Shown here piece after piece: positions 1-6,487 of a stretch of 6,487 nucleotides of DNA. The notes under the pieces were generated by a model. The model searched no databases. It was not told the DNA's origin and worked only from the letters and a program-made list of their open reading frames with translations. Both the position numbers and the translations under genes were made by a program. Positions within the stretch are counted from its first letter, which is position 1; every line of letters begins with the position of its first letter. Source of the stretch: Alphaproteobacteria bacterium. GTDB lineage: Bacteria > Pseudomonadota > Alphaproteobacteria > Micropepsales > Micropepsaceae. The stretch is from NCBI GenBank assembly GCA_025935155.1, contig JAICVV010000123.1, positions 1-6,487 on the forward strand, read 5' to 3'.

Positions 1-226
1 GGCCATTGCGGGAGCCTGCCTCGGCGGCAAAAAACGCTGCACATGATTCAACTGACCAGCCGAGATAATCGAAGTCGGGCGTGACCGGCTCGTGCTGAAC
101 ACCATCAGTTCGTCTTCCGTGCGATCAGGATGACCCAATTGGGCGAACTGGGTCGCCCGACCTCGCTGTTCCGCTCGGCCGGGCAATGATGGAGAAGTGG
201 ATAAATCGAAATGAACCAAGAACGCT
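1..226. other. kbl-downstream flank, no supportable gene
   Basis: All six frames are broken by stops or lack a start. Plus frame 2 shows a 14-codon open stretch to a TGA at 44-46, which could be the tail of a gene entering from the left, but it is too short to identify. After a further TGA at 53-55, the same frame has a short open stretch reading EIIEVGRDRLVLNTIS before a TGA at 130-132. On the minus strand, from about base 129 to the window edge, one frame reads DFDYLGWSVESCAAFF, but it has a stop just upstream and no ATG, GTG or TTG start. Another minus frame opens with an ATG at 105-103 and stays open for 35 codons. None has the strong G/C third-position bias of the neighbouring genes. The stretch is best read as intergenic, possibly holding a decayed gene or the edge of one. 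Confidence 0.5.
141..158 (-). other. Small hairpin downstream of kbl
   Basis: GGGCGA at 141-146 and TCGCCC at 153-158 form a 6-bp stem with a 6-base loop. It overlaps the perfect 10-base palindrome CCCAATTGGG at 134-143. It lies about 70 bases past the kbl stop, where a transcript end might be expected. No T tract follows in the kbl direction, so a classical intrinsic terminator is not supported. At most it could stabilise a 3' end or assist a Rho-dependent stop. Confidence 0.25.
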
Positions 227-1417
227 CTAAATTACGCCCGCCTGTTTGCCCACCTTTTCGAAGGTGCGGAGCGCAAAAGCGATTTGCTCGTCTGTCAAAG
301 TTGCGCAGGCCTGGATGCGCAGGCGCGCGGTGCCTTCCGGCACCACCGGATAACCGAAGCCGGTGATGAAGATGCCTTCCTGCAGCAGCATTTGGCTCAT
401 CTTGATGGCGAACGCCGTGTCGCCAACGATGATCGGCACGATGGCGCTGTCGCCTTCCAGCGGCTTGAACCCGAGCTTCTTCAATCCGTCGCGCAGGTTT
501 CGCGTGATCTCGTGCAGGCGGCCGACACGCTGTGGCTCGCGCTCCAGAATTTCGATGGCTTTGCCTGCGCTGGCGGCAATGGTGGCGGGTAGCGCATTCG
601 AGAACAGCTGCGGTCGGGAAACCTGGCTCAGATATTCGACCAGCGCCCCCGATCCGGCGACGTAACCGCCCGCGGCGCCCCCGAGCGCCTTGCCGAGCGT
701 TCCGGTGATGATGCCGATCTGGCCTTCCACGCCAAAGTGTTCGGCCGTGCCGCGGCCATTCTTTCCCATCACGCCGGTGCCGTGGGAGTCGTCGAGAATG
801 ACGGAAGCCTTGTGCTTGCGGGCAAGCGCGACGATGTCCGGCAGCGGCGCCAGATCGCCCTCCATACTGAACACGCCATCGGTCACGATGAAAATGCGCC
901 GCGCGCCTTTCACCTGCTCCAGCTTGATTTCCAGATCGGCCATGTCGGCGTGCTTGTAGACGAGCCGCTTCGCCTTCGACCCACGGCAGCCATCGATCAG
1001 CGACGCGTGATTCAATTCGTCCGACACCAGCGCATCCTGGTCGCCGGCGATCGCCGGAATGAGTCCTGTGTTCGCTGCCCAGCATGAAACATACGTGAGC
1101 GCCGCCTCCGTATGCGACAGGCGCGCCAATGCGCGCTCGATCTCTTCGTGAATCGAAAACGTACCGCAGATGAAGCGCACCGATGCGGTGCCGGCGCCGT
1201 ATTCATCGAGCGCGTTCTTGCCCGCCGCCACCACTTCGGGATGATCCGCAAGCCCGAGATAGTTGTTAGAGGACAGCACCAGAACAGGGCCGGATTTCTC
1301 CGCCATCGTCACCTGCGTATCCATCGGCCCGGTGATGTGGCGGAACGTCTTCAGCGTCCCCGCCTTTTGCATGGCGGAGAGATCGCCCTGCAGGCTCTGA
1401 TCCAGCGCGGCGCTCAC
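227..1417 (-). CDS. kbl: 2-amino-3-ketobutyrate CoA ligase (glycine C-acetyltransferase)
   Basis: This PLP enzyme cleaves 2-amino-3-ketobutyrate with CoA to glycine and acetyl-CoA, the second step of threonine breakdown after Tdh, in the cytosol. The 396 residues match the usual length of about 400. It is an alpha-oxoamine synthase family member (with BioF and HemA). Visible motifs are SSNNYLGL (49-56), RFICGT (81-86), NHAS with the ring-stacking His137, DDSHGTG with Asp209 and His212 for cofactor binding, and GTLGKALGG with the PLP lysine at Lys243. The FICGT and GTLGKALGG wording is typical of Kbl rather than BioF or HemA, and adjacency to tdh settles the assignment. The start is GTG at 1417-1415. 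It overlaps the tdh stop as GTGA and has GGAG (1427-1424) six bases upstream inside tdh, suggesting translational coupling. The stop is TAG at 229-227. The frame is intact with no key residue missing. Confidence 0.97.
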   Translation of the reverse strand: MSAALDQSLQGDLSAMQKAGTLKTFRHITGPMDTQVTMAEKSGPVLVLSSNNYLGLADHPEVVAAGKNALDEYGAGTASVRFICGTFSIHEEIERALARLSHTEAALTYVSCWAANTGLIPAIAGDQDALVSDELNHASLIDGCRGSKAKRLVYKHADMADLEIKLEQVKGARRIFIVTDGVFSMEGDLAPLPDIVALARKHKASVILDDSHGTGVMGKNGRGTAEHFGVEGQIGIITGTLGKALGGAAGGYVAGSGALVEYLSQVSRPQLFSNALPATIAASAGKAIEILEREPQRVGRLHEITRNLRDGLKKLGFKPLEGDSAIVPIIVGDTAFAIKMSQMLLQEGIFITGFGYPVVPEGTARLRIQACATLTDEQIAFALRTFEKVGKQAGVI

Positions 1418-2445
1418 AGCTCACTCCAGTCCAGAATGACCTTGCCGGAATTGCCCGACCGCATGACATCGAAGCCCTGCTGGAAATCCTTGTAAGAGTA
1501 GCGGTGGGTGATGACCTTGCCGATGTCCATGCCGCTGCGGATCATCTGCGTGAGCTTGTACCAGGTTTCACCGAACATGCGGCCGTAAATGCCGCGGATG
1601 TTCAGCCCCTTGAACACCACGGCATCCCAATCGATCCCCGGTTGGCCGGATTGGATGCCGAGCAACGCGATCTTTCCGCCGTGCGCCATGGTATCGATCA
1701 TCTGCCGCAGGCCGGAGCGATTGCCGGACATTTCCAGCCCCACATCGAAGCCTTCCTGCATGCCGAGGCTTTTCATCACCTCGCGCAGCTCCTGCTTTCC
1801 GACATTCACGGTTGCGGTTGCGCCCATCTTGTCGGCGAGCCCGAGACGATAATCGTTCACATCGGTGATGACGACGAAGCGGGCGCCCGCCTTCAGCGCC
1901 ATCGCCACGGCCGCGATACCGATCGGCCCTGCACCGGTGATGAGGACATCTTCGCCGACGAGATCATAGGAGAGCGCGGTATGCGCCGCATTCCCCAGCG
2001 GATCGAAGATCGCGTAAATCTCCAGCGGCACGTGCGGATCGCAGTTCCACACATTCAGCGCCGGCACCGCCACATACTCCGCAAATGCGCCATCGCGGTT
2101 CACGCCCACGCCGAGTGTGTTGGCGCACAAATGCCGCCGCCCGGCCAGACAATTGCGGCACCGACCGCAGACAATGTGGCCTTCCACGCTGACCAGATCG
2201 CCGACATTGTGGCCATGCACGTTCGATCCCACGGCGGCGATCTTGCCCACGAACTCATGGCCGATCACGGTGCCCAGCTTGATGTTTTTCTGCGCCCACT
2301 CGTCCCAATTGTAGATGTGAACGTCGGTGCCGCAGATGCCTGTCTTCAGCACTTTGATGAGCACATCATCGATCCCGTAGGACGGTTCCGGCACCTCCTC
2401 CAGCCACAATCCGGGCTCCGCCTTCGCTTTCACCAGTGCTTTCAT
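1414..2445 (-). CDS. tdh: L-threonine 3-dehydrogenase, zinc-dependent
   Basis: It oxidises L-threonine with NAD+ to 2-amino-3-ketobutyrate, which Kbl then splits. It is a cytosolic medium-chain (zinc) dehydrogenase of 343 residues, close to the family's usual 341. The catalytic-site residues are Cys38, Thr40, His43, His63, Glu64 and His90. The structural zinc cysteines are Cys93, Cys96, Cys99 and Cys107. The Rossmann nucleotide loop GAGPIG is at 171-176, and FDPLGNA (147-153) is a Tdh signature. The frame stays open upstream to 2565, but that extension lies inside metB and has no Tdh similarity. The ATG at 2445-2443 gives the canonical N-terminus [14 protein letters not shown] and has GGAG at 2456-2453, seven bases upstream. 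The gene sits 25 bases after metB and overlaps kbl by 4 bases. The order tdh-kbl is the reverse of E. coli kbl-tdh. The frame is intact. Confidence 0.97.
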   Translation of the reverse strand: MKALVKAKAEPGLWLEEVPEPSYGIDDVLIKVLKTGICGTDVHIYNWDEWAQKNIKLGTVIGHEFVGKIAAVGSNVHGHNVGDLVSVEGHIVCGRCRNCLAGRRHLCANTLGVGVNRDGAFAEYVAVPALNVWNCDPHVPLEIYAIFDPLGNAAHTALSYDLVGEDVLITGAGPIGIAAVAMALKAGARFVVITDVNDYRLGLADKMGATATVNVGKQELREVMKSLGMQEGFDVGLEMSGNRSGLRQMIDTMAHGGKIALLGIQSGQPGIDWDAVVFKGLNIRGIYGRMFGETWYKLTQMIRSGMDIGKVITHRYSYKDFQQGFDVMRSGNSGKVILDWSEL

Positions 2446-2470
2446 CGATGTTCTCCGTGGGCAGCAGAAT

Positions 2471-3640
2471 TTAGAAAATGGGGCTGAGGCAGTCGAGGGC
2501 GGCGCGGAGGTCGGACCACAAATCCTCGAACGCTTCAAGCCCGATCGAGAGCCGGAACAGGCCATCGCCGATGCCGGCCTGTGCGCGCGCCTCCGCGCTC
2601 ATGGAAAGATGCGTCATGGTAGCCGGATGGGCGATCAGGCTTTCGAAGCCGCCCAGCGATTCCGCAAGAATAAACCGCTTCAGCTGCCCGAGAAACGCCG
2701 CGATCTCGTCCCCGGCAATCGCCAGTTCGAAGCTCAACATCGCGCCGAAGCCGCGCTGCTGTTTCGCCGCAGTGCCGTGACCGGGATGCGACGCAAGACC
2801 GGGATAATGCACTTTCGCGATCGCCGGATGCTGCGCCAGCCGCTGTGCGATGTTGCCGGCTGTTTCCTGCTGGCGCTCCACCCGCACCGATAGCGTGCGC
2901 AGGCCCCGCAACGTCAGCCAGGAATCGAACGGTGCTCCGGCGGTCCCTAGGCAGTTCGCCCACCATTTCAGCTGCTCGGCATCATCCTTGCGAGCTGCCA
3001 CGGCTGCGCCGCCCACCACATCCGAATGACCGTTGAGATATTTCGTCGTGGAATGCACCAAGAAATCGGCGCCAAGCGAAATCGGCTTCTGCAGCACCGG
3101 CGAGAGAAAGGTATTATCCGCCGCCACGCGCGCGCCGCATGCTTTCGCGCGCTGGCACAAGGCTTCGATATCCACAATGCGCATCAGCGGATTGCTGGGC
3201 GTCTCGATCCATAGCAATGTCGGCTGACGCGCGAACGCCTGTTCCAGCGCATTCGGATCGTTCTGGTCGACGAACAGCACCTCGAACGCGCCGCGCTCGG
3301 CCCGCGCGGTCAAGAGGCGCCACGTGCCGCCGTAGCAATCGTGCGGCGCGATCACGCGGTCGCCGGGTTTCAGCAGCGCCAGCACCAGATCGACGGCGGC
3401 CAGTCCGGAACTGGTGACCACGCCACCAGCGCCCTGCTCCAGCGCTGCAATCGCTTCGGCCAGCTTGTCACGGGTGGGATTGCCGGACCGCGAATAATCA
3501 TGCGCCCGCGGCTTGCCGTAACCTTCGAAGGCAAAGTTGGCGGAGAGATAGAGCGGCGGCATCACCGCGCCGAATGCACGATCGGCATCCACGCCGGCGG
3601 TACAGAGGATGGTTTCGTCCGAAAAAGCGGTACCCGTCAT
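2471..3640 (-). CDS. metB: Cystathionine gamma-synthase
   Basis: This PLP enzyme joins an O-acylated homoserine (the succinyl ester in E. coli) with cysteine to form cystathionine in the transsulfuration route to methionine. The 389 residues match the family length. Motifs are [12 protein letters not shown] (47-58) with Tyr49 and Arg51 binding the PLP phosphate of a partner subunit, HDCYGG (100-105) with Tyr103 stacking on PLP, DNTF (175-178) with Asp175 at the pyridine nitrogen, and [12 protein letters not shown] (196-207) with the PLP lysine at Lys200. HDCYGG, the WWAN motif and the LAESLGG..ESL..HPATMTH region resemble E. coli MetB more than MetC or MetZ, although substrate choice in this family cannot be proven from sequence. 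The start is ATG at 3640-3638. An in-frame TGA four codons upstream excludes a longer form. GAGG lies seven bases before the ATG. Translation or transcription is probably controlled by the upstream SAM-II element. Confidence 0.93.
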   Translation of the reverse strand: MTGTAFSDETILCTAGVDADRAFGAVMPPLYLSANFAFEGYGKPRAHDYSRSGNPTRDKLAEAIAALEQGAGGVVTSSGLAAVDLVLALLKPGDRVIAPHDCYGGTWRLLTARAERGAFEVLFVDQNDPNALEQAFARQPTLLWIETPSNPLMRIVDIEALCQRAKACGARVAADNTFLSPVLQKPISLGADFLVHSTTKYLNGHSDVVGGAAVAARKDDAEQLKWWANCLGTAGAPFDSWLTLRGLRTLSVRVERQQETAGNIAQRLAQHPAIAKVHYPGLASHPGHGTAAKQQRGFGAMLSFELAIAGDEIAAFLGQLKRFILAESLGGFESLIAHPATMTHLSMSAEARAQAGIGDGLFRLSIGLEAFEDLWSDLRAALDCLSPIF

Positions 3641-3708
3641 GACAAAGCCTCATCGTTTGCTACGCCGGGATGAGGCTGATGCTTGCGGGCCACAAGGCGG
3701 CCGGCCAT
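3637..3708 (-). CDS. Possible 23-residue leader ORF overlapping metB start
   Basis: An ATG at 3708-3706 opens 23 codons (beginning MAGRLVARK, ending NDEALS) and stops at TGA 3639-3637, which overlaps the metB ATG as ATGA. That arrangement would allow translational coupling. The ATG lies in the loop of a GCCGGC/GCCGGC hairpin. The nearest purine-rich site is AAGG at 3726-3723, at the 3' end of the riboswitch aptamer and 14 bases away, which is longer than usual. The peptide has no run of a regulatory amino acid and no recognisable family. It may be a chance ORF. Confidence 0.2.
   Translation of the reverse strand: MAGRLVARKHQPHPGVANDEALS
3641..3654 (-). promoter_or_regulatory. metB ribosome binding site (buried)
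   Basis: The minus strand reads GATGAGGCTTTGTC immediately before the metB ATG. GAGG sits seven bases from the start codon, a normal spacing. It is noted separately because the whole GATGAGGCT segment forms one arm of an inverted repeat, so access to it is likely regulated. Confidence 0.7.
3646..3677 (-). promoter_or_regulatory. Hairpin sequestering the metB ribosome binding site
   Basis: In the metB leader RNA, AGCCUCAUC (3677-3669) is perfectly complementary to GAUGAGGCU (3654-3646), giving a 9-bp stem with a 14-base loop. The 3' arm contains the GAGG Shine-Dalgarno of metB, so the folded hairpin would block ribosome entry. Only about three U residues follow the stem, so it reads better as a translational switch than as an intrinsic terminator. 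It lies about 45 bases downstream of the SAM-II aptamer and is a natural candidate for its expression platform. Confidence 0.55.
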
Positions 3709-3720
3709 TTCGCCGGCACT

Positions 3721-3780
3721 CGCCTTCGCTTTAGCGTGTATTTGTAACGCGCCCGCAAGCTGAGCATCAAATCGGCGCGA
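3721..3780 (-). ncRNA. SAM-II riboswitch aptamer in the metB leader
   Basis: The minus-strand RNA fits the SAM-II (metA-type) aptamer, an H-type pseudoknot that binds S-adenosylmethionine and usually lowers expression of methionine genes. P1 is CGCGCC (3779-3774) paired with GGCGCG (3753-3748), six perfect pairs. The conserved GAUUU follows the P1 5' strand (3773-3769). The loop CUUGCG (3759-3754) can pair with CGC (3736-3734) and AAG (3731-3729) of the 3' CGCUAAAG, leaving UA unpaired as in known SAM-II pseudoknots. The joining strand UUACAAAUACA is A/U-rich as expected. The overall order closely follows the crystallised metX SAM-II RNA from memory. The position directly upstream of metB agrees with the role. 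In classic cases the Shine-Dalgarno sits at the aptamer 3' end; here the metB start is about 85 bases further on. Confidence 0.88.
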
Positions 3781-3786
3781 AGGCAC

Positions 3787-3815
3787 CAGTTAGCAAACCC
3801 CTCCCTGCTTGTCAC
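3787..3815 (-). promoter_or_regulatory. Candidate metB promoter
   Basis: On the minus strand, GTGACA (3815-3810) resembles a -35 box (TTGACA). After a 17-base spacer comes TAACTG (3792-3787), a weak -10 match. Transcription would begin near 3780, exactly at the 5' end of the SAM-II aptamer, which is the main reason to consider it. The -10 match is poor, so this is tentative. Confidence 0.3.
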
Positions 3816-3904
3816 CTATTTTCTTTACCCATCTGCGCCAAGGCTTGCCCCTCTCCCGACTCGCCGCTAAACGATCCCCTTAACCTGCAAGGTGGTTTCG
3901 ATTC

Positions 3905-3923
3905 GGCGCGCGGTTTTCGCGCC
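3905..3923 (+). promoter_or_regulatory. GC-rich hairpin in the carB leader
   Basis: GGCGCG (3905-3910) and CGCGCC (3918-3923) form a 6-bp stem around the loop CGGTTTT, 23 bases before the carB ATG. No T tract follows. It could modulate carB translation or be a by-product of GC-rich sequence. No family match is recognised. Confidence 0.25.
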
Positions 3924-3946
3924 CGGCCGCTTGCGCGCGAGGCACG

Positions 3947-6487
3947 ATGCCCAAACGGGAAGATATCCACACCGTTCTCATCATCGGCGCCGGCCCTATC
4001 GTTATCGGTCAGGCGAGCGAATTCGATTACTCCGGCGCGCAAGCCTGCAAGGCGCTCCGGGCCGAGGGCTATCGCGTGGTGCTGGTGAACTCCAACCCCG
4101 CCACCATCATGACCGATCCCCAACTGGCGGACGCTACCTATATCGAACCGATCACGCCGGAATTCGTGGAGAAGATCATCGCGCGCGAGCGCCACCAGGT
4201 GCCGGCGGGCCGCGTGTTTGCGCTGCTGCCGACCATGGGTGGACAGACGGCGCTGAACACCGCGCTCTCGCTGCGCAAACGCGGCGTGCTGGACAAATAC
4301 AGTGTGGAACTGATCGGCGCCTCGGCCGATGCCATCGACAAGGCGGAAGACCGCGAGCTCTTCCGCCGCGCCATGCTGAAGATCGGCCTGGACGTGCCGC
4401 GCGGCCAGACGCTCAAAGGTTATCTGCGCCACAAGAAGGATGAGCGCGGCAACTTCCTCTACGACGGCCAGAACAATCCGATCATGGAGCTCTCGCCCGA
4501 AGCCTTCGCGCACGCGCTGCAGGCGCTGGAGGAAGTTGGGCTTCCTGCCGTGATCCGTCCCTCTTTCACGTTGGGCGGCAGCGGCGGCGGCATCGCCTAC
4601 AACCGCGAGGAATTCTTCGACATCGTGGAGTACGGGCTCGACATCTCGCCCACCAACGAAGTGCTGATCGAAGAATCGGTGCTCGGCTGGAAAGAGTATG
4701 AGATGGAAGTCGTGCGCGACCGCGCCGACAACGCCATCATCGTGTGCTCCATCGAGAACGTCGACCCGATGGGGGTGCATACCGGCGATTCGATCACCGT
4801 GGCGCCAGCGCTGACGCTCACCGACAAGGAATACCAGCGCATGCGAAGCGCGAGCATCGCTGTGCTGCGCGAGATCGGCGTGGAGACCGGCGGCTCCAAT
4901 GTGCAGTTCGCGGTGAACCCCGCCGATGGACGTATGGTGGTGATCGAGATGAACCCGCGCGTGTCGCGCTCGTCTGCGCTTGCCTCAAAGGCCACAGGAT
5001 TTCCCATTGCGAAAATCGCGGCGAAGCTCGCGGTTGGCTATGCGCTGGACGAATTGCAGAACGACATCACCAAGGTCACGCCGGCCAGCTTCGAGCCTGC
5101 CATCGACTATGTGGTGACGAAGATTCCGCGTTTTGCCTTCGAGAAATTCCCCGGCGCGGAGCCGGTGCTCAGCACTTCCATGAAATCTGTCGGCGAAGCG
5201 ATGGCGATCGGCCGCACATTCGCGGAGTCAATACAGAAGGCGCTGCGTTCGCTGGAAACAGGCCTTTCCGGCTTCGACGAAATCGCGCTGCCGGATGATC
5301 CGAACGGCATTCGCGCTGAACTCGCCAAGACATCCCCGGACCGTTTGCGCGTTGTGGCACAGGCGATGCGCGCGGCATTCCCGCCGGAGGAAATCGCCGC
5401 CATCACGAAATACGATCCGTGGTTCCTCGGCGAAATCGAAGCGATTTTGCACACGGAGCGCGAGATTGCCGCGAACGGATTGCCCGACGATGCCGAAAGC
5501 CTGCGGCGCCTGAAGGGGATGGGCTTCTCCGACGCGCGGCTCGCCATGCTCACGGGACAATCGGAAAAGGCTATGCGCGAGTTGCGTCATCGCCTGAACG
5601 TTCATCCCGTCTTCAAACGCATCGACACCTGCGCCGCCGAATTCGCTGCGCTCACTCCGTACATGTATTCAACCTATGAAGCGCCGGTCGGCAGCGCGCC
5701 GGAATGCGAAAGCCGCCCCAGCGACAAGAAGAAGATCATCATTCTGGGCGGCGGCCCCAATCGCATCGGCCAAGGAATCGAATTTGACTATTGCTGCTGC
5801 CACGCGGCTTTTGCGCTGTCTGCGCAAGGCTTCGAGACCATCATGGTCAACTGCAATCCCGAAACGGTGTCCACCGATTACGACACCTCAGACCGCCTCT
5901 ATTTCGAGCCGCTGACCGCGGAAGATGTGCTGGAAATCGTGCGCAAGGAGCAATCCAACGGTACGCTCGCCGGTGTGATTGTGCAGTTCGGCGGGCAGAC
6001 GCCGCTCAAACTTGCGAATACGCTAGTGGAAGAAGGCGTGCCGTTGCTCGGCACTTCGGCCGATGCCATCGATCTTGCAGAAGACCGCAAGCGCTTTCAG
6101 GTGCTGCTGCAAAAGCTCGATCTCAAGCAGCCGCGCAACGCCACCGCCATGACCGCGGAGGAAACGCTAAACGCCGCACGGGAAATCGGCTTCCCGATTA
6201 TCCTCCGTCCATCCTATGTGCTGGGCGGCCGCGGCATGGTTGTGGTGCCGGACGAGGCGACACTCAAATCTACGGTGCAGTCCGGCGACGTGTTCCGCAT
6301 CTCCGGCGCCAATCCGGTGCTGATCGACGCCTTCCTCAACGACGCGGTGGAAGTGGATGTCGATGCCATCTGCGATGCCAGGGGCGATGTGTTCATTGCC
6401 GGCATCATGGAGCACATCGAGGAAGCCGGCGTGCATTCGGGCGACTCCGCCTGTTCGCTGCCGCCGCATTCACTGAGCAAAAAAACC
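3947..6487 (+). CDS. carB: Carbamoyl-phosphate synthase large subunit (3' end cut by window)
   Basis: CarB uses two ATP, bicarbonate and ammonia (passed from glutaminase subunit CarA) to make carbamoyl phosphate for arginine and pyrimidine synthesis. The frame is open for 847 codons to the window edge; complete proteins have about 1,070-1,100 residues. The start ATG gives [17 protein letters not shown], matching E. coli MPKRTDI, with GAGG (3939-3942) four bases upstream. The first ATP-grasp half has GAGPIVIGQ (14-22), [10 protein letters not shown] (206-215) and [10 protein letters not shown] (334-343). The second half starts at [11 protein letters not shown] (600-610), with [10 protein letters not shown] (755-764) and [13 protein letters not shown] (822-834). 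The end of the second ATP-grasp unit and the MGS-like allosteric domain lie outside the window. Relative to E. coli there is an extra stretch at about 156-182, as in other alphaproteobacterial CarB. Ser24 stands where E. coli has Cys in GQACEFDYSG. carA is not adjacent. Confidence 0.97.
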   Translation, partial: MPKREDIHTVLIIGAGPIVIGQASEFDYSGAQACKALRAEGYRVVLVNSNPATIMTDPQLADATYIEPITPEFVEKIIARERHQVPAGRVFALLPTMGGQTALNTALSLRKRGVLDKYSVELIGASADAIDKAEDRELFRRAMLKIGLDVPRGQTLKGYLRHKKDERGNFLYDGQNNPIMELSPEAFAHALQALEEVGLPAVIRPSFTLGGSGGGIAYNREEFFDIVEYGLDISPTNEVLIEESVLGWKEYEMEVVRDRADNAIIVCSIENVDPMGVHTGDSITVAPALTLTDKEYQRMRSASIAVLREIGVETGGSNVQFAVNPADGRMVVIEMNPRVSRSSALASKATGFPIAKIAAKLAVGYALDELQNDITKVTPASFEPAIDYVVTKIPRFAFEKFPGAEPVLSTSMKSVGEAMAIGRTFAESIQKALRSLETGLSGFDEIALPDDPNGIRAELAKTSPDRLRVVAQAMRAAFPPEEIAAITKYDPWFLGEIEAILHTEREIAANGLPDDAESLRRLKGMGFSDARLAMLTGQSEKAMRELRHRLNVHPVFKRIDTCAAEFAALTPYMYSTYEAPVGSAPECESRPSDKKKIIILGGGPNRIGQGIEFDYCCCHAAFALSAQGFETIMVNCNPETVSTDYDTSDRLYFEPLTAEDVLEIVRKEQSNGTLAGVIVQFGGQTPLKLANTLVEEGVPLLGTSADAIDLAEDRKRFQVLLQKLDLKQPRNATAMTAEETLNAAREIGFPIILRPSYVLGGRGMVVVPDEATLKSTVQSGDVFRISGANPVLIDAFLNDAVEVDVDAICDARGDVFIAGIMEHIEEAGVHSGDSACSLPPHSLSKKT

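Larger units (their letters stand above)
3641..3946. promoter_or_regulatory. Divergent metB/carB regulatory region
   Basis: These 306 bases separate the metB and carB starts. The left two thirds hold the metB leader (SAM-II aptamer, alternative pairing segment, ribosome-binding-site hairpin) and its candidate promoter. The right part, 3816-3946, should hold the carB promoter and 5' UTR. It begins pyrimidine-rich. Possible carB boxes are TTGCCC (3845-3850) and TAAACG (3868-3873) at 17-base spacing, but both are weak. A small palindrome ACCT-GCA-AGGT lies at 3883-3893. I see no known pyrimidine-responsive element. Confidence 0.6.

Noticed and set aside
105..1085. 326-codon minus-strand open frame over kbl
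   Set aside because: It overlaps kbl on the same strand in another frame. The product is Arg/His-rich and low in complexity, typical of a frame shadow.
1504..2487. 327-codon plus-strand open frame opposite tdh
   Set aside because: It lies antisense to an intact, motif-complete tdh. Its His/Ala/Asp-rich composition is the usual by-product of GC-rich codons read on the opposite strand.
2446..2565. 40-residue N-terminal extension of Tdh
   Set aside because: The family N-terminus MKALVKA starts at 2445 with a good GGAG seven bases upstream, and the extension is within metB coding sequence.
3641..3677. Intrinsic terminator upstream of metB
   Set aside because: The 9-bp stem is real, but only a few U residues follow it and its 3' arm is the metB ribosome binding site, so sequestration fits better.
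3812..4780. 322-codon minus-strand open frame opposite the carB start and its leader
   Set aside because: It is antisense to the well-supported carB N-terminus, has no recognisable domain, and is explained by G/C third-position bias.
6479..6485. Run of seven A as a programmed frameshift site in carB
   Set aside because: CarB is not known to use frameshifting, the reading frame agrees with the family through this point, and the window ends two bases later, so nothing can be tested.

Overview
This GC-rich window looks like chromosomal DNA from an alphaproteobacterium. The evidence is a SAM-II type riboswitch (a class found mainly in Alphaproteobacteria), a CarB with an insertion of the kind seen in that class, and strong G/C bias at third codon positions. 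No mobile elements, tRNAs, rRNAs or CRISPR repeats are visible. The genus cannot be named from the sequence alone.

Layout: bases 1-226 hold no gene I can support and lie downstream of kbl. On the minus strand, reading right to left, come metB (cystathionine gamma-synthase, 3640 to 2471), tdh (threonine 3-dehydrogenase, 2445 to 1414) and kbl (2-amino-3-ketobutyrate CoA ligase, 1417 to 227). metB and tdh are 25 bases apart, and tdh and kbl overlap by 4 bases, so the three genes almost certainly form one operon. From 3947 the plus strand carries carB, the large subunit of carbamoyl-phosphate synthetase, which is open for 847 codons and runs off the right edge. carA is not next to it.

The 306-base divergent region 3641-3946 is the most informative part. 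On the minus strand, about 3721-3780, it encodes a textbook SAM-II aptamer: a 6-bp P1 helix, a GATTT segment, and a CTTGCG loop that can form a pseudoknot with the 3' CGCTAAAG. Between the aptamer and metB is an unusually long leader of about 85 nt. It contains a 9-bp hairpin burying the metB Shine-Dalgarno sequence, a segment complementary to the aptamer core, and a possible 23-codon leader ORF whose stop overlaps the metB start as ATGA.

How the genes fit together: MetB makes cystathionine on the way to methionine and SAM. Tdh and Kbl convert threonine to glycine plus acetyl-CoA. Methionine and threonine both derive from homoserine, and glycine can supply the one-carbon units used for methionine. 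Placing tdh-kbl behind a SAM-sensing leader would therefore let SAM level control both methionine synthesis and threonine breakdown. This is inference from gene order. No wholly new system is evident: the protein genes are conserved housekeeping enzymes, and the novelty is in the leader and the operon arrangement.
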